Positions 29,813 through 38,015 of a stretch of DNA of 41,550 nucleotides are shown here, piece by piece. The first letter of the stretch is position 1, and each line of letters begins with the position of its first letter. This DNA is from Frankia sp. R82. Lineage in GTDB: Bacteria; Actinomycetota; Actinomycetes; Frankiales; Frankiaceae. Location of the stretch: assembly GCF_023716925.1 (NCBI RefSeq), contig NZ_JAMQQG010000032.1, positions 1 through 41,550 on the forward strand. Reading direction: 5' to 3'. A program made the translations under genes and the position numbers. Below the pieces are notes generated by a model that saw nothing but the letters and a program-made list of their open reading frames with translations, did not search any database and had not been told where the DNA came from.

Positions 29813-30517
29813 ATGGGTGAGGCGACAAGCATCGGGAGTAGCGTGTCCGAAGATCCCGCCGGCCGCGGTGTGCCCGCCACCGCCACCGCCGCCGGCCGTG
29901 TGGCGGCGGTGAGCGCGGCCCGGCGTTCGGTCGCCGTCCTGGGCACGACCGCTGCCGCCCTGCTCGCGCTCGACGTGGGCACCAAGCACCTGGCGGTGGC
30001 GAAACTGTCGGGCCGGGGGCCGGTCGAGCTGCTCCCGGGCGTGCTCGACCTGGAGCTCACCCGTAACTCCGGCGCCGCCTTCAGCATTGCCGGTGGGTCC
30101 ACCGTGGTGCTGAGCCTGGTGGCCCTGCTGGTGATCGGGGTGGTGGTCTTCACCGCCCGTCGGCTGCGCTCGACGGGGTGGGCGGCGGTGCTCGGCGCCC
30201 TGCTCGGTGGCGCCGTCGGCAACCTGGCCGACCGGATCTTCCGCGCTCCCGGGCCGCTGCGCGGCCACGTGGTCGACTTCGTCCACCTGCACCACTGGCC
30301 GATCTTCAACGTCGCCGACTCGGCGATCGTCTGCGGCGGTGCGCTCGCGGTACTGCTGTCGCTGCGCGGCATCGGCCTGGACGGCAGCCGTTACAGCCAA
30401 CCCTCCGCTGCCGCGGCCGGCCCCGACCCGACGTCCGGCCCCGACCCGACGTCCGGCCACGGCACGGCTTCGAGTGACGGCGCGACCACATCCGACCATC
30501 AGGTGCCCGGGCGGTGA
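29813..30517 (+). CDS. lspA: Lipoprotein signal peptidase (prolipoprotein signal peptidase II)
   Basis: The 234-residue protein has four hydrophobic helices and the family motifs [47 protein letters not shown] and VCGG. The two conserved aspartates of the catalytic dyad (in VVDF or NLAD and in NVAD) are present. LspA cuts signal peptides from diacylglyceryl-modified lipoproteins in the membrane. The ATG at 29813 is chosen for the TAGAGT element 7 bases upstream. A GTG at 29843 with GGGAG 4 bases before it is an alternative. The tail has two identical 18-base units (30421-30456). The stop overlaps the next GTG in GTGA. Confidence 0.94.
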   Translation: MGEATSIGSSVSEDPAGRGVPATATAAGRVAAVSAARRSVAVLGTTAAALLALDVGTKHLAVAKLSGRGPVELLPGVLDLELTRNSGAAFSIAGGSTVVLSLVALLVIGVVVFTARRLRSTGWAAVLGALLGGAVGNLADRIFRAPGPLRGHVVDFVHLHHWPIFNVADSAIVCGGALAVLLSLRGIGLDGSRYSQPSAAAAGPDPTSGPDPTSGHGTASSDGATTSDHQVPGR

Positions 30518-31452
30518 GGACCGACGGTGATCTGCGCAGCCTGCCCGTGCCCGACGGCCTGGACGGCGTTCGCCTCGATGCGGCGATCGCGCGGATGTTC
30601 GGGCTGTCCCGGGCGGCGGCCGCCACCCTCGTCGAGGACGGCCAGGCCAGCCTCGACGGTCAGGTCCGCGGCCGGTCGGACCGGGTCCGCGGCGGATCGT
30701 GGCTGGAGGTGTGCCTACCGGCCCCGCCGCGACCCGTCACCGTGGAGCCGACCCCGGTCGCGGGGCTCGGCATCCTGCACGATGACGACGACATCGTCGT
30801 CATCGACAAACCGGTCGGCGTGGCCGCCCATCCGGCCCCCGGGTTCACCGGGCCGACGGTGATCGGCGCACTGGCCGCGATGGGCTACCGTGTGTCCACC
30901 TCGGGTGCCGCGGAGCGCCAGGGCGTGGTGCACCGCCTCGACGTCGGTACCACCGGTGTCATGGTCGTCGCCAAGAGCGAGCGGGCCTACACCCTGCTCA
31001 AACGGGCGTTCCGGGACCGGGAGGTGGACAAGCGCTACCGGGCGGTCGTGCAGGGCCACCCCGACCCCTCGAGTGGCACGGTCGACGCCCCCATCGACCG
31101 CCATCCCCGCCGGCCGAACCTGTTCGCGGTGGTCGCCGACGGCCGGCCCAGCGTCACCCACTACGACCTCGTCGAGGCGTTCCGGGCGGCCTCGCTGCTG
31201 TCGGTGCGCCTGGAGACCGGCCGCACCCACCAGATCCGGGTTCACCTGTCGGCGTTACGCCATCCCTGCGTCGGTGACCTGACCTACGGCGCCGACCCGA
31301 CTCTGGCCGAGCGGCTCGGGCTTGCCCGCCAGTGGCTGCACGCGGCCTCGTTGTCGTTCGAGCACCCCGGGCACGGCGGTCAGGTCACGTTCACCAGCCC
31401 CGACCCCGCCGACCTCGCCGACGCGTTGGAACGGCTGCGGGACCAGTCGTGA
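30514..31452 (+). CDS. RluA-family 23S rRNA pseudouridine synthase
   Basis: The 312-residue protein has an N-terminal S4 RNA-binding domain ([20 protein letters not shown] followed by [13 protein letters not shown], about 9-55). The catalytic domain has [15 protein letters not shown], the active-site motif [20 protein letters not shown] (catalytic Asp about residue 147), [14 protein letters not shown] and [10 protein letters not shown]. It converts uridines to pseudouridine, most likely in 23S rRNA as for RluD, but the exact target cannot be told from sequence. It overlaps lspA and the next gene by 4 bases each, so the three are probably co-translated. The pairing with lspA is widespread in bacteria. 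Confidence 0.93.
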   Translation: MRTDGDLRSLPVPDGLDGVRLDAAIARMFGLSRAAAATLVEDGQASLDGQVRGRSDRVRGGSWLEVCLPAPPRPVTVEPTPVAGLGILHDDDDIVVIDKPVGVAAHPAPGFTGPTVIGALAAMGYRVSTSGAAERQGVVHRLDVGTTGVMVVAKSERAYTLLKRAFRDREVDKRYRAVVQGHPDPSSGTVDAPIDRHPRRPNLFAVVADGRPSVTHYDLVEAFRAASLLSVRLETGRTHQIRVHLSALRHPCVGDLTYGADPTLAERLGLARQWLHAASLSFEHPGHGGQVTFTSPDPADLADALERLRDQS

Positions 31453-32483
31453 CGCAGGCCGCCGCGCCGCATCCACCCCGGGCGGGGCTGGCGGGCACGG
31501 CCACCGACACCGGTGGACGGGGCATGTTCGGCGCGCTCGACCGTCTGGACGCCGCCATGATGCCCCGGGCCCACCGGCTGCTCGCGGCCGTCGCACGCCG
31601 GCTCGGCGCCGCGGTCGACCCGCCGACGCGGCGGGTCCGCCAGATCGGTGACCGACTGCGCACCACCGGCAGCGTCACGGGCGCGGACGGGTCGACCGGC
31701 GGGCTCGCGCTGCCGGGCGGTCGGGGTGGGCGGATCGTGGTTCTCGGGGTGGTCACCCTCATCGTGGTCAGCGCGGTCGCGGCGATCGTGCAGGGCGCCC
31801 GCGACCGGGCCCCCACCCTCGTCTCGACCGGCGGCGTCTCGACCGGCAGTGGCTCGGCCGGCGGCGGCCTGAGCGGTGGCGGCGTGGCGGGTGGTAGTCG
31901 GTCGGGCGGGTCGGCGGCGGCATCGGTCTCCGGGCCGGGGAGCGCCGCGGTGGCGCCGACCGTGCGGATCGGGCCCGGCGCCCATGACACGGTCGCCGAT
32001 TACCTTGGTGCGAGCCGGCAGAACCTGGCCTCCCTGACCGCCGCGGCCCCCGCCACGGACCTCTACGCCGTGGCCAGCCTGGTCGCGCCGGTCGCCCCCG
32101 GTGCGTTGCTCGACGTCGTCGGGGGCTACCGCGTGGTGCAGGCGTTCTTCACCGCCGGCGTCGGCGGGGAGGTCGAACAGGTCACCGTGCGAGATCCGGT
32201 GGCCGACGTCCAGGCCGCCTTCGCCGCTGCCGCCAGCCAGGCCGCCGACCGGTCGGCGGCCGACGGACGGGCCGGCGACGCACACGCCCAGGAACGCGAC
32301 GACCGGACCGCGGTCGAGCTGCGCGCCGGTTGCGCCTGCCTGTTCGCCGTCGTCGTGCGCGCCCCGGCGGGACGGCTCACCCAGCTGGCCGCCGACCCGC
32401 GGGTCCGGGTCGTGGACCCGGCGCCGCCCGACACCGGTCCGCCAGCTGTGACCTTCGTCCCACTGTCGCCGGATCGGCGCTGA
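31449..32483 (+). CDS. Membrane-anchored protein of unknown function
   Basis: The 344-residue protein has a cytoplasmic N-terminus of about 95 residues with two short helices ([20 protein letters not shown]). One transmembrane helix follows (about 97-117, [20 protein letters not shown]), then a Gly/Ser-rich linker (about 125-170) and a globular extracytoplasmic part of about 160 residues containing [20 protein letters not shown] and [21 protein letters not shown] recognise no family. The GTG start overlaps the pseudouridine synthase stop by 4 bases, which supports a real gene in this operon. The domain after the linker could sense or bind something outside the membrane; that is a guess from topology. 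Confidence 0.8.
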   Translation: MTQAAAPHPPRAGLAGTATDTGGRGMFGALDRLDAAMMPRAHRLLAAVARRLGAAVDPPTRRVRQIGDRLRTTGSVTGADGSTGGLALPGGRGGRIVVLGVVTLIVVSAVAAIVQGARDRAPTLVSTGGVSTGSGSAGGGLSGGGVAGGSRSGGSAAASVSGPGSAAVAPTVRIGPGAHDTVADYLGASRQNLASLTAAAPATDLYAVASLVAPVAPGALLDVVGGYRVVQAFFTAGVGGEVEQVTVRDPVADVQAAFAAAASQAADRSAADGRAGDAHAQERDDRTAVELRAGCACLFAVVVRAPAGRLTQLAADPRVRVVDPAPPDTGPPAVTFVPLSPDRR

Positions 32484-32632
32484 CCGGCACAGTCGCGTAC
32501 CGCATCATCGGCGCGGGTCGCGGTCGCCTCCCGGCCAAACCGCAGGCAACCCGACGCTCCTGCCGCGGTGGGGACCGGGCAGGATGACGGCGGACATGGT
32601 TTAGGTTCCGGACAACGACAAGGAGCCCATCG

Positions 32633-33277
32633 GTGAAGCTGGCGAGAGGGACCCGAGAGGTCTTCGACGCGGAAAGCCTGCTGGCCGAGTACCTGGGCCC
32701 CCGCCGGCGCGGACTGCGTTATGCCTATCCCTACTACGACGGCCTGGTCACCAACGACGATCCCGATCTGCTGTGCACCGGTGACCTGCTGGCACCGAGC
32801 CTGCTCGGCGTGCAGGTCGCCGTCGACCGGATGCACACCCTGACCGCTCTGCTCCCCCTGCTGCAGCGCGCGCTGGACAAGCTGCCGCCCGGCATCGAGC
32901 TCGTCGAGGCCGACGAGGTGACCCTCGACCTGATCGCGGCCCTCTACGACCCGCTCGACGACCCCGACGTCTCCGACCGGGACGTCAAGGGTTCGCTGCT
33001 GGCCAAGGTGCTGCACCGCAAGCGGCCGGCGCTGGTGCCGTTGTTCGACTCCAAGGTGCGGATCTTCTACCAGCACGAGGACTGCATCCCGCCCTCACCG
33101 CGGGACGGGCGCAGCTGGCGGCAGTACATGGGCCTGCTCGTCCGGGCCATGCAGTACGACCTGCGGGAGAACGCCGAGGAGTTCCGCCGGCTCGCAGCCC
33201 TGGTGCCCGACGGCGGGCCGCCCGTCACCCCGCTGCGCATGCTCGACATCGTGGTCTGGATGAGCAGCGCGGTCTGA
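32633..33277 (+). CDS. DUF6308-like protein
   Basis: The 214-residue soluble protein begins at a GTG 7 bases after AGGAG. It has no membrane segment. Notable blocks are TREVFDAESLLAEYLG, YAYPYYDGLVTNDDPDLLC, DVKGSLLAKVLHRKRPALVP followed by LFDSKVRIFY, and LRMLDIVVWMSS. The block with LHRKRP and PLFDSKV resembles proteins listed as DUF6308, a family without known function; this recall is moderate. It has its own ribosome binding site and a 149-base upstream gap, so it may be transcribed separately from lspA. Confidence 0.8.
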   Translation: MKLARGTREVFDAESLLAEYLGPRRRGLRYAYPYYDGLVTNDDPDLLCTGDLLAPSLLGVQVAVDRMHTLTALLPLLQRALDKLPPGIELVEADEVTLDLIAALYDPLDDPDVSDRDVKGSLLAKVLHRKRPALVPLFDSKVRIFYQHEDCIPPSPRDGRSWRQYMGLLVRAMQYDLRENAEEFRRLAALVPDGGPPVTPLRMLDIVVWMSSAV

Positions 33278-33366
33278 CGCGCAGCGCAGCGCGACGGCGG
33301 CTGCTGCACGCGGTGTGAGGCTTCCCCGGCGACCGGGTGGGCCCGCACGCCGAACCGGCTGCGAGA

Positions 33367-34329
33367 ATGGGCGGTGTGTTGAGCTACGCCGTCCGCGGGC
33401 TCACCCGGCGACACGGGGTGGGCGAGCACTCCGTCCTTGCGAACGACCGCATCGACCTGGACGTGCGCCAGGCAGAGGTGTTCGGGGTCCTCGGCCCCAA
33501 CGGTGCGGGCAAGACGACCCTGGTGCGCCAGCTGATGGGACTGCTGCGCCCGGATGCCGGCACCATCACGATGTTCGGCCGGGACGTGCGCGCCGCGCCG
33601 GACCTGCCCGCCCGCCTGGCCGGCTATCTGGGGCAGGCTGACCTGGCCCTGGCCGAACTGCCGGTGGCCACGGCCGTCAGCACCACGGCGCGGATGCGCG
33701 GGCTGTCCCGCCCGGATGCCCGGTCCGCGCGCGACGCCGTACTCGACGAGCTCGGCCTCGCCGACCTGGCGCACCGGCCGCTTTCCAGCCTGTCCGGCGG
33801 GCAGCGGCGGCTGGCCTGTGTGGCCACCGCCCTGGTCGGTGACCGGCCGGTGCTCATCCTCGACGAGCCGACCACCGGCCTCGACCCGGTGGCCCGCCGG
33901 GCGGTGTGGGGGGCCCTGCAGCACCGCCGTGACACCACCGGTACCACCATCGTGCTCATCACGCACAACGTTCTGGAGGCCGAGTCGGTGCTCGACCGGG
34001 TGGCGGTCCTCGAGGCCGGGCGGGTCATCGCCTGTGACACGCCCGGGCAGCTCAAGGCGTCCGTCTCCGGCGACGTCCGGCTTGACCTCGCCTGGCGGTA
34101 CGACCCGCCCGCCGACGATCCGACCATCGCCATGCTCGCCGGGCTCGCCACCGTCCGCGGTCGCCGCTGGACGGTGCGGATGGCGCCCGTCGCCGCCCGC
34201 GAGGCGCTCGGCCGGCTCACCACCGGCGCGGCCTTCGCCGCCCTGGACGACTTCAGCCTCGCCACACCGTCCCTGGAGGACGTGTATCTCACCCTTGGCG
34301 GGGCGTCCCGAGACCTGGAGCGGACGTGA
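33367..34329 (+). CDS. ABC transporter ATP-binding protein
   Basis: The 320-residue ATPase has Walker A GPNGAGKTTL (about 40-49), the Q-loop region YLGQADLALAEL, the signature LSGGQRRLACVATAL, Walker B VLILDEPTTGLDPVARRAV and the switch His in ITHNVLEAE. The C-terminal domain of about 100 residues is like those of DrrA-type exporters. It energises the permease encoded next, probably for export of a drug, lipid or other hydrophobic compound; the substrate is unknown. The ATG at 33367 was chosen as the first start close to the beginning of the domain (SYAVRGLTRRHG), but a GTG at 33376 is also possible. Confidence 0.93.
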   Translation: MGGVLSYAVRGLTRRHGVGEHSVLANDRIDLDVRQAEVFGVLGPNGAGKTTLVRQLMGLLRPDAGTITMFGRDVRAAPDLPARLAGYLGQADLALAELPVATAVSTTARMRGLSRPDARSARDAVLDELGLADLAHRPLSSLSGGQRRLACVATALVGDRPVLILDEPTTGLDPVARRAVWGALQHRRDTTGTTIVLITHNVLEAESVLDRVAVLEAGRVIACDTPGQLKASVSGDVRLDLAWRYDPPADDPTIAMLAGLATVRGRRWTVRMAPVAAREALGRLTTGAAFAALDDFSLATPSLEDVYLTLGGASRDLERT

Positions 34330-34369
34330 CCGAACCTGCCTGTCGTCCGGCCCGGCAGAGGTGGGCCCG

Positions 34370-35338
34370 ATGACCGTTGTTCCCGACGCCCACGACGCCG
34401 TGGCGAGCACAGGTACCGCTGCCCGGGACCACGCGCTCGGCGCCGTTCGCGGCACTCCCGGGGCGAACCTGCCCGGCCTGGCCGCGCCGGAGTTCACCCG
34501 GGTGCCGGCCGAGCCGTCCGGGCCGCTTGAGCAGCCCCGCGGATCGGCACCGTCCGCCGGGCCCGAAGGGCTGATGCCGCCGCGGATCCCGGCGGCCACC
34601 GGCTTCGGGACGGCGTTCGGCGCGGTCTACCGCGGGCAGCTGGCCCGGTCGAAGGTCGGGCGGATCCCGCTGTTGTTCGTGGCGTCGTTCCAGTCGATCG
34701 GCATCCTGGTGCTGCTGCGCGGCATCCTGGACGTCGGCGATGCCAACGCCGCCGGGCAGGTCGTCGCCGGGTCCACCGTGCTCGTCGTCGCGTTCGTCGC
34801 GTTGAACCTGCTGGCCCAGCGGTTCGGCGCCCTGCGCGCCGCCGGCGCCCTGGACTACTACCTGACCCTGCCCATCCCGCCGGCGGCGGTGGTGCTCGGC
34901 ACCGCCGCGTCCTACGCCACCTTCGCCGCGCCCGGCACGCTGGTCACCGCCGTGTTCGGCAGCCTGCTGTACGGACTGTCGCTGTCCGGGCTGTGGCTGC
35001 TCGCGCCGGTCGTGCTGCTGGCCGGGGTGTGCCTGTCGGGGCTCGGTGCGGCCGTCGGCCTGCTCGCCCCCAAACCGGAGCTCGCGACGATCGCCGGCCA
35101 GCTCGGCATGAGCATCGTGCTGTTCCTCGGGGTCATCCCCGCCGACCGGCTGCCTGAGGTCGGTCAGCTGGCCCGCGACGCCCTGCCCAGCACCTACGCC
35201 GTCGACGCGCTGTCCGCCGCCTTCCAGCGCAACGTCCACTGGATGACGGTGCTCGTCGACCTCGCTGTCTGCGCCGCCGTCGGTGTCGGGGCCCTCGTCG
35301 TCGCCGTGCTCGCCCTGCGCCGCGTCGGCACCTCCTGA
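34370..35338 (+). CDS. ABC-2 type transporter permease
   Basis: The 322-residue protein has a cytoplasmic, Pro/Ala-rich N-terminus of about 80 residues. About six hydrophobic helices follow between 100 and 315 (RIPLLFVASFQSIGILVLL, STVLVVAFVALNLLAQRF, APVVLLAGVCLSGLGAAVGLL, GQLGMSIVLFLGVI, VGVGALVVAVLALRRV). DYYLTLPIPPAAVVLG and LPSTYAVDALSAAFQR are typical of ABC-2 permeases. It follows the ATPase by about 40 bases and starts with ATG after GAGGTGGG, so the two form one exporter. The substrate cannot be predicted. Confidence 0.9.
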   Translation: MTVVPDAHDAVASTGTAARDHALGAVRGTPGANLPGLAAPEFTRVPAEPSGPLEQPRGSAPSAGPEGLMPPRIPAATGFGTAFGAVYRGQLARSKVGRIPLLFVASFQSIGILVLLRGILDVGDANAAGQVVAGSTVLVVAFVALNLLAQRFGALRAAGALDYYLTLPIPPAAVVLGTAASYATFAAPGTLVTAVFGSLLYGLSLSGLWLLAPVVLLAGVCLSGLGAAVGLLAPKPELATIAGQLGMSIVLFLGVIPADRLPEVGQLARDALPSTYAVDALSAAFQRNVHWMTVLVDLAVCAAVGVGALVVAVLALRRVGTS

Positions 35339-35340
35339 CC

Positions 35341-35384
35341 CGAGCCGACCCGACCCGACCCGACCCGAGCCGAGCCGAGCCGAT
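35341..35384. repeat. 5-base tandem repeat (CGACC / CGAGC)
   Basis: Directly after the permease stop, CGAGC, then CGACC units, then CGAGC units run without interruption for about nine copies. It lies in the spacer and would vary in length easily by slippage. Confidence 0.85.
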
Positions 35385-35466
35385 CTGGCCCGATCTGGTC
35401 GGCCGGGGCGTGCGCACCGGCACGATAGGGTCAGGTGTCGGAGGCGGTCGGTGGGGGGTGCCCGCG

Positions 35467-36150
35467 ATGAGACCGCCGAGCGGGCACCTGGTGGCGGAGC
35501 GGGGCGACGTGAGGGAAAGATCATCCGAGTCCGAGCAGGTCTCGGCCAGTGCGGTGGAACCGTCGGCGCCGCCCGCGTGGCACGGCCTGCCGGGGCGCAC
35601 GGGCTCGCTGGCGCCCCTCGCCTCGCCCGGGCGGGCAGGGTATCTCGCCGGTCTGATCTGCGCGGTGGCGATGGCCGTCGTGGGTTTCCCACTCGGTCTG
35701 CTGTGGGCGGTCGCGGCCCCGAAACTGAACCTGGACGGGGCACTGGCCGGCAACGAGTCGGCGTTCGCGGTACAGAGCGACATTGATGCGCGCTTCGGGC
35801 TCATCTGCCTCGTCGCCGGAGTGATCGGCGGCGCGGTGGCGCTGTGGCGGGCCCGCGACGCCGGCTGGCCGGTGCCACTGGGGCTTGCTGTCGGCGGGGC
35901 CGGCGGGGCACTCGTCGCCGGCTGGATCGGTCATCTGCGCCGCTCGCCGGGCGCCCTGCACGGGCTGCCGGCGAACGCGTCCTCGGTGCTGGTCGACCTG
36001 GTGGACGTGCGGGTCCGCGCGCACGGCCTCTACCTGGTGCTGCCGGTGACCGCGCTGATGGTGTTCGGGATCGGGCTGTGGCTCGGGTCCCTCGGGGTCA
36101 GTTCGGGCTGGGGTCGACGCGGCGCAGCTCGCTCGACCCGATCGTCGTGA
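35467..36150 (+). CDS. DUF2567-like four-helix membrane protein
   Basis: The 227-residue protein has about 50 hydrophilic residues and then four helices (GYLAGLICAVAMAVVGFPLG, LICLVAGVIGGAVALW, PLGLAVGGAGGALVAGWIG, LYLVLPVTALMVFGIGLWLG), with LLWAVAAPKLNL after helix 1. This arrangement resembles the actinobacterial DUF2567 family, which has no known function. The ATG at 35467 follows a G-rich ribosome binding site; the open frame begins at 35410. The last 53 bases overlap the 3' end of the LON-domain gene on the other strand. Confidence 0.8.
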   Translation: MRPPSGHLVAERGDVRERSSESEQVSASAVEPSAPPAWHGLPGRTGSLAPLASPGRAGYLAGLICAVAMAVVGFPLGLLWAVAAPKLNLDGALAGNESAFAVQSDIDARFGLICLVAGVIGGAVALWRARDAGWPVPLGLAVGGAGGALVAGWIGHLRRSPGALHGLPANASSVLVDLVDVRVRAHGLYLVLPVTALMVFGIGLWLGSLGVSSGWGRRGAARSTRSS

Positions 36151-36772
36151 TCGTCCCCAGCAGCCCGACCTCGCGGTGCAGCAGCGCCCGCTCGGCGCGC
36201 AGCCGCTGGGCCGCATCCGCCTGGGCCAGCAGCCCCTGGCGTTCGGACAGGTCGGTCACCGCGGCCGCGGCCACCACATAGGACAGCGCGATCGGATCGT
36301 CGGGCAGATCCGGCAACGAGATCTGCACCGTGCCGGTAGCGGCGAGCCGCTCGGCGTAGGTCCGCATCAGTCGCTGCACCGGCGCCACAGCCTCCCGCGC
36401 CGCCTCGGCGTCACCCACCTCGTCCGGCAGGAACTCCACCTCGCCGAGCAGGTACGGCGCACCCTGCTGGTCGACCTCGTCGATGCGAAACCGCCGTCCG
36501 CCGACCGTCAGCAGCGAAAACCGCCCGTCCGGATGCTCCTGGACGCGCCGCAGCACCGCCGTGCACCCGATCTGGTGCAGCGCTGGCAGCGTCGGACCCA
36601 CCTCGCGCCCCCGCCGGATCGCCACCACCCCGAAATGACGGGCATGATCGTCGGGCTGGGCGAGCAGCTCGCGCACCAGCGTCCGATACCGTTCCTCGAA
36701 GATCTCCAACGGCAGCACCAGCCCCGGCAGCAGGACAGTTCCCAGCGGGAACAACGGCAGTCTGGTGCTCAT
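36098..36772 (-). CDS. LON substrate-binding domain protein (stand-alone)
   Basis: The 224-residue protein begins MSTRLPLFPLGTVLLPGLVL and continues PLEIFEERYRTLVRELL, then VAIRRGREVG, LHQIGCTAVLRRV and LLTVGGRRFRIDEV. This is the N-terminal LON (PUA-like) domain without the ATPase or protease parts. Such stand-alone proteins are common in bacteria and are thought to bind proteins, but their role is not defined. The ATG at 36772 follows GGAGGGGGGA about 10 bases upstream; the open frame to 37105 is low-complexity. It converges with, and overlaps by 53 bases, the DUF2567-like gene. Confidence 0.9.
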   Translation of the reverse strand: MSTRLPLFPLGTVLLPGLVLPLEIFEERYRTLVRELLAQPDDHARHFGVVAIRRGREVGPTLPALHQIGCTAVLRRVQEHPDGRFSLLTVGGRRFRIDEVDQQGAPYLLGEVEFLPDEVGDAEAAREAVAPVQRLMRTYAERLAATGTVQISLPDLPDDPIALSYVVAAAAVTDLSERQGLLAQADAAQRLRAERALLHREVGLLGTITTIGSSELRRVDPSPN

Positions 36773-37126
36773 CGCCGGTGCTCTCCCCCCTCCGGCGCCC
36801 TGCACCGGTCCACGGCCGAGCCTTTCTCCAACCTTGTCCCGTGACGGGCGTGGTGTCCATGCAGCGGGCTCTGTGATTCTCCCCGATCCGCCGCCCATCC
36901 GCCGCCGGCAGTCGTCCCGCGACCGCCCCGGCCGCCGTCGACCACCGACCGGGGTGGCCCACCCGGGCGATGGGTGGGGCTCGGTCGGTGGCTCGGTGGG
37001 CGGTCCGGTCGGTGCTCCGGGCGGGTGGTGGGCCGTGCGTCGGCTGGTGGCCCGGCCAGGGGAGGGGCACCGGAAAGTCGCGTCGGTACCCGGGACATCG
37101 GCCATCGCGGGCCGGACAATGGGGCG
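36773..37126. other. Divergent intergenic region
   Basis: 354 GC-rich bases between the LON-domain gene and the acidic protein. Bases about 36970-37020 hold imperfect copies of GGTCGGTGGCTCGGTGGGCGG. GACAAT at about 37114 lies shortly before the GTG at 37127 and could be a -10 element. Nothing else is recognised. Confidence 0.4.
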
Positions 37127-37717
37127 GTGTGGGGAACCGAAGCGGAACTACTCGTCATCCTGGCCCAACCGGACGACCTGGCCCAACCGGACGACCTGGC
37201 CCAACCGGACGACCCAGGCTCGGACGCCCCACCCGCCACCACCGGTCTGGACGGGACGTCCCCCGACGACACCCCCGCCCGGGCCGGCTCCGCCGACGGC
37301 ACCTGTGACATCGGGTCCGAAGATCCGGCGTCCGAACGCACCGTGTCCGGCGTCCGGTCCGGCCCTGTGCTCGAGGGCGCCGCGTCCGGCGTCCCGTCCG
37401 AGGGTTCCGCGTCCGGCCCGGCGGATGTGACCGGGTTCGGGCAGGTCACCTCGACGTTCCCACCGCGGCTCGTGCTGCTGGCGGCGCCGGCGTCCCGCGC
37501 CGGGGAGGTGGCCGCGCTGCCGGGGGTACGTGCGGTGTGCGTCGACGCGGTGCCACCGGATCTGCGTGCAGCGTTCAGCCCGGCCGAGTCGCTGTTCGTC
37601 GACGGCTGGCTTGCCCGTCACAGGGACAAGCCCCGCGGTCCGTCCGACGGCCAGGTCTGGGACGCCCCCGGCTTCTCACCCCCCGACCCCCGGCGTAGCC
37701 CTCCTTCTGCTGACTAG
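37127..37717 (+). CDS. Acidic protein of unknown function with AQPDDL repeats
   Basis: From the GTG at 37127 the protein has 196 residues. It starts WGTEAELLVILAQPDD after the initiator, and three identical 18-base units (37160-37213) encode Leu-Ala-Gln-Pro-Asp-Asp. A low-complexity acidic stretch (about 30-105) is followed by a structured part, RLVLLAAPASRAGEVAALPG, VRAVCVDAVPPDLRAAFSPA and ESLFVDGWLARHRDKPRG. I recognise no family. The C-terminal half looks conserved because it has normal amino-acid composition. The open frame extends upstream to 36974 but is Gly/Arg-rich there. The start is uncertain. Confidence 0.65.
   Translation: MWGTEAELLVILAQPDDLAQPDDLAQPDDPGSDAPPATTGLDGTSPDDTPARAGSADGTCDIGSEDPASERTVSGVRSGPVLEGAASGVPSEGSASGPADVTGFGQVTSTFPPRLVLLAAPASRAGEVAALPGVRAVCVDAVPPDLRAAFSPAESLFVDGWLARHRDKPRGPSDGQVWDAPGFSPPDPRRSPPSAD
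37160..37213 (+). repeat. 18-base in-frame tandem repeat, 3 identical units
   Basis: CTGGCCCAACCGGACGAC occurs at 37160, 37178 and 37196 without a single difference, which suggests recent expansion. Confidence 0.95.
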
Positions 37718-38015
37718 GGGCGCCGCTCGTCGGCGACACCTGTCGGCCGCGGGTATGGGGCGTGATGGTGGGCGGGAGCGGCCGGTCAGGGTGGGGGTCC
37801 ATCGGGGCGGACTGTCGCTCAGAGGCAGAGTTCGCGGCCGGAATGGTCACGGAGATGGCGTGTGATCATGGAATGTGGAGGGTTGTTCGGGAAACGGGCC
37901 CGTATTTCCCGAACAACCCTCCACATGTGGAACGTGGTTAGAACTCGGTGTTACCTGAAGGGTGGGGCAGTCGCCATCCGTGTGAAAACAGATGCGTGCG
38001 GTAGTCCGGGAGGTG
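37718..38015. other. Convergent intergenic region with a palindromic repeat
   Basis: 298 bases between the 3' ends of the acidic protein and the metallopeptidase. No gene is seen. The perfect 22-base inverted repeat at 37873-37926 is the main feature, and bases 37860-37990 are AT-richer than the surroundings. Confidence 0.5.
37873..37926. repeat. Palindromic intergenic repeat, copy 2 (perfect 22-base arms)
   Basis: The left arm (37873-37894, containing GGAGGGTTGTTCGGGAAA) pairs perfectly with the right arm (37905-37926) around a 10-base loop that itself contains GGGCCC. The core matches copy 1 at 25767-25817. It lies between convergent genes and has no T-run. Confidence 0.95.

Noticed and set aside
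32126-33076. Minus-strand open frame opposite the membrane protein and the DUF6308-like gene
   Set aside because: High G+C keeps antisense frames open. Its composition is that of a shadow and it crosses two plus-strand genes with better support.
35341-35384. Pentanucleotide tract considered as a regulatory array
   Set aside because: Simple slippage sequence between a gene end and a well-spaced downstream start, with no symmetry or promoter-like features.
36974-37126. Upstream extension of the acidic protein
   Set aside because: Gly/Arg-rich low-complexity translation of a divergent control region; the GTG at 37127 starts the better-composed part.
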